DNA from: Pagrus major
Lineage: Eukaryota; Chordata; Actinopteri; Spariformes; Sparidae
DNA: 64,000 nt
NCBI RefSeq assembly: GCF_040436345.1
Contig: NC_133220.1
Span: 4,130,936-4,194,935 of the forward strand
Direction of reading: 5' to 3'
The notes under the pieces are model-generated. The model had not been told where the DNA came from, did not search any database, and saw only the letters and a list, made by a program, of their open reading frames with translations. Every line of letters starts with the position of its first letter. Within the stretch, counting starts at the first letter, position 1. Below, one piece after another: positions 56,121-64,000 of the stretch. Both the position numbers and the translations under genes were made by a program.

Positions 56121-58456
56121 CAAACCTGAGACTACGTTACAAAGCACAGAGGATCAGAATCATAAAGAAGAAAAGAGGAAGATGAGGAACAAACAGAAAA
56201 TAAAACACCAGCTTCACTTCACTGTTAAACAAAGTGCAGCAACTCAAACATCAGCATCATGTGAACTGGACTTCCTGTTACTGCTGCCCCCTATGGAGCA
56301 GGACGTGTTAATGCATTTTCCAGATTTCCGCTTAAACTACAGTCAGAGGACACGAGGAGCTCTCACCTGAGCCCAGCATCACTCTGCACAACAGATTCAA
56401 CTGTACAGGATGTTTTTAACTGCATTAGACCAGATGTGACACTGATTATCAGGTAAAACATGTGTTAGGGAGATATGACTGCAGCTAATGATTACTCTTA
56501 TCGATTAATCTGCTGATTAAAGTGTATTTAAGCAGAAAGGGAATTTTAAGAGAGTTTCTCTGTGACAAAAGAGACTGCTTACAGTTTTAGCTGCACTAAA
56601 TTAATTTGGACTGAAAATCTATAACCGACACTTGTTTCCAGTATTTTACAGTTAATAGATGCAACAATTAATAGATAAGTTGTCAAGTATTCAATTAATC
56701 ACCAACAACTTTGATCATGAATTAACCAGTTTGAGTCAGTTTTATAAGAAAAAAGTCAAAATTATCTGATTCCAGTTCCTCAAATGTGAATATTTTGTTT
56801 TTTAATTATTTTTATTTCTTTTTGAGTTATTTTAAAAAAAAATAATTTTCTGACATTTCATAGACTCATCGACTCATTGATCAATGGAGAAAATAATCAA
56901 CAGACTAATCAATAAAGGAAGTGATTGTTAGATATCACGTACAAACTGCATTTGCACTCAGACTCAGTTGGAAATACAATATTACTGACTTAACTTTTGG
57001 ATTCAGACCCAATTTTTAGATGAATTAATATAAAGCTAAAGAAACTTTGATTGGACACCTGGTTCTGATCTGTTCTGGTCCTGCTCATCAGCATGCGAGG
57101 CAGAGGCCCAACATATTTCAATCAGGTTTGGATCAATCGTTGTTCGAGCTCTCCAAACTCTTTTCATCGCGCCTCGTTTTGAGTCTGACTGATGTGACTT
57201 CAAATTCTTCCTCCGGCGTCTCACGTCAACTCAAACACAACAAATCTCTCTCTCAGTAGTAATCGCTTCGCCGGGGCAGTAAACAACTCCAGCTGTCGGA
57301 TGGATCAGATATGTATTTTTGGAACGGTAACCAGGACTTATTTATTGTTTGTCATTCTTCTCCCTGCTGTCTGATAGAAAACGCAGGCGTGTTGGTGAGT
57401 CCTGCTGTTTGATTTCAACAGACTGTAACGTCTTCAGCAGCCTGTAACACAGACACACTGCAGGACACACTGCAGCGTCTCTGTGTGTCACTGAGGGGAC
57501 GAACTCAACCAACTGAGTTTCCTTTTGAAATATAGAGCTGGTTTATAGTTTGTCTCCTCCACAGCTAATATTTTACTACCTGCTTAAAACCATATTAACT
57601 GCATTTTTTACGTTTAAAGGGATAATTTAACATTTTGGGAAATACACATATTCTCTTTCTTGCAGCGAGTCCGACAAGAAGATTGACACCACTCTCACAG
57701 GTTAGCTTAGCTTAGCATAAAATAAGTATCTGCCATCAGCACCTCTAAAACAGCTAGTTTACACATTGCATTTTGTTTGTTTAATCAATGTATTGATTCC
57801 CGAGGTGTCTTGTGATATTAGAGTCCCACTTCTTCTAGTTTTTGATGAAATATTTACTGCTCACCATGAATGGTCTTCAAATAGTTTCATACAGGAGTCC
57901 AGTGTAAGTGTCCATAAATCTCCACAAGAGCATTTCACCATTATAACTGGTACATGTAGATGGCCTGCTGTGGCCTGCTGTGGTGTTCAAGTGTAAGTGA
58001 CACTTTCTTTCTTCTTTTGAATGAAGAAATAACAAATTCTTAAATAAACAAAACAGACAAAACTCCGTCTGAAATGAATCCACTCAGGGTTTCTGCTGCT
58101 ACAGTCTTGTGGGACCAGTAGCATGTGGTGGCTAATGCTAATGCTTGCAAACATTATATGATGACTCTTCTGTTCTTGTGCTTTTGTTATGTTTAGATTA
58201 ATTATAACATGATCATCGTATCTTTCGAGTTACTGTGAATGCATTGGCTTGACGATTCTGGTGAAAATTAGTGTATTTTATGTGTAGTTTTGTTTATTCA
58301 GTCTCAGGATGTTGGAAACGTGCTGATCCTAAACGTCGGGGCTGTAAAGAAACATAAGGACCTTGTATACATTAACTACAGCTACTGATAACCAAGTCTG
58401 TGTCTCTACAGCAGACTTCAGCAGTGGCTTCATGATCACATGTTGATCATTTAGAC
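56121..58456. other. Gene-free region with old repeats
   Basis: Includes a fish-type repeat stretch at about 57600-57730 (GTTAGCTTAGCTTAGCATAA). No supported coding sequence. Confidence 0.45.
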
Positions 58457-58490
58457 ACTGCACACTTGAGTTTGTACTCAAGTGTGCAGT
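58457..58490. repeat. Perfect 15-bp-arm hairpin
   Basis: ACTGCACACTTGAGT and its exact inverse ACTCAAGTGTGCAGT are separated by TTGT. A plus-strand CAATAAAG follows 14 bp later. It is too short for a usual pre-miRNA; function unknown. Confidence 0.9.
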
Positions 58491-59617
58491 TTGACTCTGG
58501 ATCAATAAAGAACGTTTTTATGGGTGTTTATAATTTTGTATTTATGTACTACTTTATGTAGTTCTGATTAGCAATAATAAACAGGACCGGGCGGTTTTTA
58601 ATACACAAGAAATAAAACCTGGTTTGCATTTTAGACTAAACAGATAAACTTAATGTGAACTAAGTGTTTCAGAAATGTAAAAAAAAGGAGCATTTCTATG
58701 AGTCAGCTGCAGTGTTTGTCAGAGAGAAAGGTGAGTGTGAGAAACCTGCAGTCGGCCAACAGGTGATTATCTCTTTATCCACACACACTGAGAGATACAG
58801 TAATGTACACACACACACACACACGCAGACCGGTGGTCAGATAACAGATCCGGGATGGTGTGCAAACATGTACACACACACAGAGACACACTTACATCTT
58901 TTCCACTAAAGCCTCTCTGACTGTAGACTGTACGCTGTGGTGGAAACATCGTGTTTATGAACTGACTGATGGACTTCTGACGTGTTTGAACTAAACCAAA
59001 CCTTTTCTGCAGTCAGGATGGTGAAACTGTGACATAACTGTGCATCACTGGACGTAAAGAAACTGAACCTGCAGCAGAATGAGACGAACAACAGGAGGAT
59101 TTTAACTGAGAAGCTGCAGAACGAAGACTTGACTTCTTGATTTCAGGTCAGCAGAAGTTATTATTTCTTGTTGTTGACTGTATTTCTTATTATATTTGAA
59201 GCTTGATACATAAACTGCAGTATTTAGTCTGTTTTTTGGGTCTGTGTTACATTTAAAGTCACAGTGCATTGTCCTCAGTGAGGCAGATCAGGTTGTTAGC
59301 TGCAGTGAGGGTGACTTTACGCAGATGATCCAACAGCAGGGGAACGTCTGAATTCAACAGACCATCAAGCTGCAACACAAAGCCAAGCTGATGTTTAGTG
59401 GACAGCTGCATGAATTGAATTATTCAGCTCTGATGGACACTGGAGGCTCAGTTTTATTCCCTCATAATAAAATCTGCCAGTTGTGCGTTTGCTTGTCAAA
59501 CCACATCAGTCACATTCACAAAGAGATCCGTGTTAACTGTGCGGTTATCCTAAAAACAGGTGTGAACGTCACCATGGACCTGAGGAACGCCCCCTCTTAG
59601 TGTCAGCAGAGGCCATC

Positions 59618-59656
59618 ATGGAGGAGTTGGACATCGGGGAAGAAGGCGGGAAAGGT
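59618..59656 (+). CDS. Possible first coding exon of a plus-strand gene (tentative)
   Basis: ATG in a fair context (GCCATCATGG) opens the frame MEELDIGEEGGK, followed by a strong donor, AAAG|GTGAGTC at 59656. The peptide is acidic and matches nothing I recognise. In mammals a plus-strand gene, RBPJL, lies head-to-head with MATN4, so a divergent neighbour is expected here, but I found no rbpjl-like exon before the window end. It may be chance. Confidence 0.2.
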
Positions 59657-59659
59657 GAG

Positions 59660-62600
59660 TCGGAGATGATTTTGCCGTCTTATTTCTACCAAGCAACAAA
59701 CAACAGTTCAAGCTTCTTCACAGGGATTAGTAAAGATTTTTTAATAATACAGTTTAACGAGACTGAAGCTGCACTCCGGACAACTCAGAACTCAGAAACG
59801 CCACTCGAAGTCACAATTCTTACTTGTAATCTTGAGTCATGTTTATCTGCCCCGACTTCACGACCGAGCAGGTGTCTGATGTCACACAACAATGGGGTTT
59901 ATTTCCATAGGGTGTATTTGTAGATAACAGTATTCGTATTTGGTTTGTGAATCGAATATTTAGATATATTTCCATTCATAAAAGTGCTGTGAAAACATGT
60001 TTAATGGCATCTGTTACCTTATGAGTGTGTTTTTCCTCTGCTGCACTGCTGAGGGTTGTACACTTCTCAAAGAGACGTCATTTTGTTACAGTCTTTTGTT
60101 CACTTCCCTCGTTGTGCACCTGAAACACTTTGAATTGGGGATTTGGAAATGTCATCTAGGAAATTCAGACCTCTGGTGTTGACTTGAACGCAGCATGAGA
60201 GCCATGAACAGGTACAGTGTTTACCGTCTTAGTTTAGCATGTTTGCATGTTAAGAGATGTGGACTCACTCTTGCAGCTTGACTGGAAGTTAAAGCCTTGT
60301 GAGACATGATGACTTGAAAACAAACATCTTGAAATACAAACCAAATGTTAAATGATGCTTCCAGATGAGTATAATTAAAGTTTACTTTTTCACCCTCTGT
60401 CAATCATTCGACCCCTGATAACCATCCTGTGACCTCCTGCCGGGGTCGTGACCCTGAGATTGAGAAACTGTGACAGGTGACAGATATTTGACCCTGTTGT
60501 CGACGTCCTGTTGGAAAGTTTCTGCTCCTCAATTTGTCAGGGGAAAGACGACTGAATCCAGGACCTTTGTTATAAAACATTCAAGCGTTTCAGAAATACT
60601 AAATGTGCACACAGCGTCTCAGTTTGTCTTGTTGTGCTCTGATGAAAAGATTTTTGGGGGGCTGTGTTGGTTTGGAGCTCAAAAGTTTTCTCCAGTAGAA
60701 GATATTTGTAGCATCCAGTGTACAATCAGCATGTTTCACTACTGCCTCTTGGACAATATGCTCCTCTTACATCAGCCGGTTGTCATTTCATATTAAAACA
60801 AAAGCTTTTCTGTTTCAGTGTTATGAAACAAAGACTGCAGTGACCCTGTTAGACAGTCAAGCTCCAGGATAAAGAACACAAAGTAACTGATGCTGTTAAA
60901 TCTGAGGAGCTGTGAGATGGTTAAAAGAGGAGGAACAAAGAGAAAAGATGTTTCTGCTGCACAAAGTTTATATATTCAGATTTGTCTTTAATCTTCTGTT
61001 TTATTTGAGGTGAACCCTCTGGAGTTTGTCCATGCATTGATGAACAAGTTTTATTTAAAGGAAAATAACTTTATTAGCTCCACATTGTTAATATTTACAG
61101 TGATTTACAGACTTACTTCATGTTGGTACATTAACTTTTAGTTTTTACTGTAAGTCTGACTTCTCATTTTCTCAGTTTAACAAAATATAAAGCTGCCAGG
61201 GAGCCAGAAAACATGAAGAATGACACAGGCACCTATAAAAATGTACAAATCTTAAGTGATAAACACTCAAAATATTATTATTGAATAGTTCTAGGTATTA
61301 AAAAATATAGTTTCAGTATCTTTTCACAAATACAGCAGAAAAGTATCAGCAATAAACTGATGTGGTGTATTTTAGGCTGAGCCGATATTAGATATTATCA
61401 AATATCACTCTATTTACTGTCATATGTAATATTTATCACAACATTGAGAATCTAGCAGCTGTTACGACATCTTCAGGGTTTTATTTTGAAAGGAAATGGC
61501 ACACAGATCTGTCATAGCAGGCATGGATGACTTCTTTTTAAAGATGAACCCCAGCAGAACAATTTGGCAAGTTTCGGGTTTAAAGTGTGAGAAAATGTGG
61601 AGCCAAGGGGTTTGGATGAGGCTTTATGTCGTGTTTGCTGTAAGCAGCTGTAAACTAAACAAGACAACATCACTAATGTGCAGTCTCACCTCAGCGTCCA
61701 TCAGCCTGCGCTGTTCACTGGGCCGATAATATCGTGTATCGTCCGAGCCTCATGTGTTAATGTTTGAAGTGACTCGTCTTTGTGTCTTCTTCATTAGGAG
61801 GTCTTAGTTTAGTTTAAACATTTTATTTTGCTCTTAATATCTGATTTTGTCACCTCATCACATCTGAAATCAGTTTCTTAGGCTGTGACTGATGCACGGA
61901 CTGATATCACCGCTGTTGTTGTTGTTCCTGGAAGATTATAATTAATGTTGCAGCGGGAACATTATTGCAACCGAGCAATCAAGTTTTTGTGAAATGATAA
62001 ACAGAAAAATAAGCACAAGGGAGAAGTTATCCTGTTAAAAACACCTGGTTAAGGTTGTCGAGGGGTCTTTTTTTTAACCCAAACTGTCTTTTCCTGAACC
62101 TAACAAAGTGTTTTCGTTGCCTAAACCTATAAACAGCGACAGAAAACTGGAAAAACAGGAAATAACAAGTGATTATTATCGTAATATGTTCCAAACAGGA
62201 TACGATGCCTGTTCTCCTGCCCTGTACTTAAAGCTACTGCAAGCAACTTTGATATCTTGGTGATTTTGGAGGCCCCTGTGGACAAAGTCAGTATTGTTTC
62301 TGCCTTCAAAATATAATGTAAAAAATAAAATAATCTAAAGAAGAATCTCCTCCTGAGGCATCAGAATTAAACTGAGACTGTTTCTTTAACCTGTTCAGCC
62401 ACTTCAGCTCCCTCCAGTTCTCCACTGTGAAGCTCTTTCGTCAGATGAAACGATGCTCCTGGAGCGACATTAATTAAAAACACAGACTCGGTGATATCAG
62501 TTAAACCGTGGTTGATAACGACCCCCTCCTCAGGCTGAAAGATTAAAGCAACAGGTGGAGGATGTGGGTCAAGAAGTGTGAGTTACATATAAAGGTTGAT

Positions 62601-64000
62601 TGACGGGCCGGATTCACACTGAGATAAAAACACATCAGCTCTGCGGTTCAGGACAGAGATGGAGACCATATGTTCACACACATGGAGGCAACATAAAGTA
62701 AAAAAGGTGAAAGTAAAGAGTGATGGAGGTCAGAGAGGGAGGAGCAGCAGCCTGCGGTCGCTACTGTAGGTGGTGTGAGTGACAGCTGCAGCCACACTGA
62801 GATGAACACACAGCACTTCTTGTTAGTGGCTGTAGATTGGAACCAGATGTCGACTCTGCTACTGTTAGCAGTTTCACTGACTGCCTGCCTGTTTCACTGA
62901 CTGTCTACCTGACTGCCTGTCTCACTGACACACTTCCTGTATGACTGACTGCAGGGCTGCCCACAGTCTTGCTTGTGCTCCGGGACAAGATGATTTCTGT
63001 CAGTATTTTAAGGGTCAGAGGGATGTTTCTGGCTCTCTAACGACTCGGCCATGGACAACATACCCGGTGTCTCCTCCCCTGTCAGCGGCCCTGACTGACT
63101 GACTCTCTCACTGTCTGACTGCTTGATTATCTGTCTGCATACCTGACTGTACACCTGAGGCCAGTTTCATGAAGATAGACTTTTTAGCTGCATTTCCATC
63201 CGAAGCACCGAGAACCATTGATCCCAAGAACTAATTTCCAAGAAACTGAAAGGTTCCTTTGGTGCTTCCTCCACGTACGTCTGAAGACTGTGAAGATGAG
63301 ACACATTAGTCCGATGACCTATGAAAAGGCGACGGCTGTTTTTAACGCCTCATTTTTGACTAACAGCGATGAAATACCGTCCGTCTTTTCTTTGTGACTC
63401 TGTGTTGATGGCACAAAACAAACCGGTTTGTGGATGCAGATTTTTAAAAAAGGTGGTTGAAATGAAACCCAATCAGAAATGTTCTACCTCCGCTAGCAGA
63501 GACTTTTTGGGGAGTAAAATAGTGTTCCTGGAAGTTAATGTAGACGCTGGTTCCTTCGGTGGAGACACATTGAGTTCCTCCAAAGGTTCCTCGTCCCCGG
63601 GGACAGTTCCTGCAGTTGAAACGCAGCTTATGATTTTGGATTAGATCAGACTTCAGATAGAAATCTAAATGCATCTGTTGCACAAACCTTCATACTGTAG
63701 TTCCTGACTATCTTACGTAGGATTTATGCGCCACTAATTCTGGGGAAATTAAAACTTTTTTTTTTCAAACTAAAAAACACAGCTGACTGAGCAAAAGAGT
63801 CAAACTGCTCAGCTCCCTTTAGTAAATCTTGCCGTGTGTAAGAGTTGAACAGTTACAGGACCTTTTACTGGGAAAGTTGACAATACAACACAGAATCAAC
63901 AGCCAGTAGCATAAAATCTGACTCAGAGCTGAAGTGACCTGTTGTGGCTTCTAGTGGCAGGACTCAGTATCACATCAGGCTGACAGCATCACTGCTGTAA
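59660..64000. other. Right-hand gene-free region
   Basis: No supported gene. Short open frames have no splice partners or motifs. CTGA/CTGC-rich degenerate tetranucleotide tracts lie at about 62870-62960 and 63090-63150, and fish repeat text at 62070-62130. Confidence 0.45.
62870..63150. repeat. Degenerate (CTGA/CTGC)n tracts
   Basis: Runs of CTGACTGCCTGCCTG and CTGACTGACTGACTC-like words at 62870-62960 and again at 63090-63150, separated by ordinary sequence. Confidence 0.75.

Overview
The window is nuclear DNA from a ray-finned (teleost, probably percomorph) fish. The evidence is split genes with GT-AG introns, a tandem set of fish odorant receptors of the '131-2-like' type, a fish-specific FISNA-NACHT-LRR-B30.2 receptor, a matrilin-4 gene, and the usual teleost repeats: Tc1/mariner, hAT-type MITEs, a tRNA-derived SINE and long (TG)n tracts. 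All five protein-coding genes I can support lie on the minus strand. Gene models were read by hand from splice sites and frame continuity. Each complete model gives an intact frame: odorant receptors 2 and 3 are 305 aa each, the NLR is 1306 aa and matrilin-4 is 825 aa.

Layout. 1-12.3 kb: three tandem odorant receptor genes. Each has a short non-coding first exon with a TATA box, a 150-bp coding exon and a long coding exon. The first runs off the left edge and carries a dead 1.5-kb Tc1-type transposon in its coding intron; the first two are recent duplicates. 12.3-21 kb: no gene, mostly decayed repeats, two dated by target-site duplications or tails. 21.0-32.2 kb: a complete NLRC3-like immune receptor gene, with four tandem N-terminal repeat exons, a FISNA-NACHT exon, four LRR exons and a B30.2 exon. 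32.2-33.8 kb: intergenic repeats. 33.8-50.5 kb: matrilin-4 (matn4), an extracellular-matrix protein with vWA - nine EGF - vWA - coiled coil, including a U12-type AT-AC last intron. 50.5-64 kb: no confident gene, only repeats, with one possible first exon of a plus-strand gene near 59.6 kb.

The genes are not a functional unit; odour sensing, innate immunity and matrix assembly are simply neighbours. The most notable items are: the 208-bp-period duplication of EGF exons in matn4, with (TG)n/(CA)n tracts beside the splice sites; the AT-AC intron; the NLR Walker B aspartate changed to histidine; the two-exon, 610-bp-period duplication at the NLR N-terminus; a ~200-bp-arm inverted repeat inside a matn4 intron; and a hammerhead-ribozyme-like core near 14.56 kb. 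I see no clearly new biological system, but several of these deserve checking.
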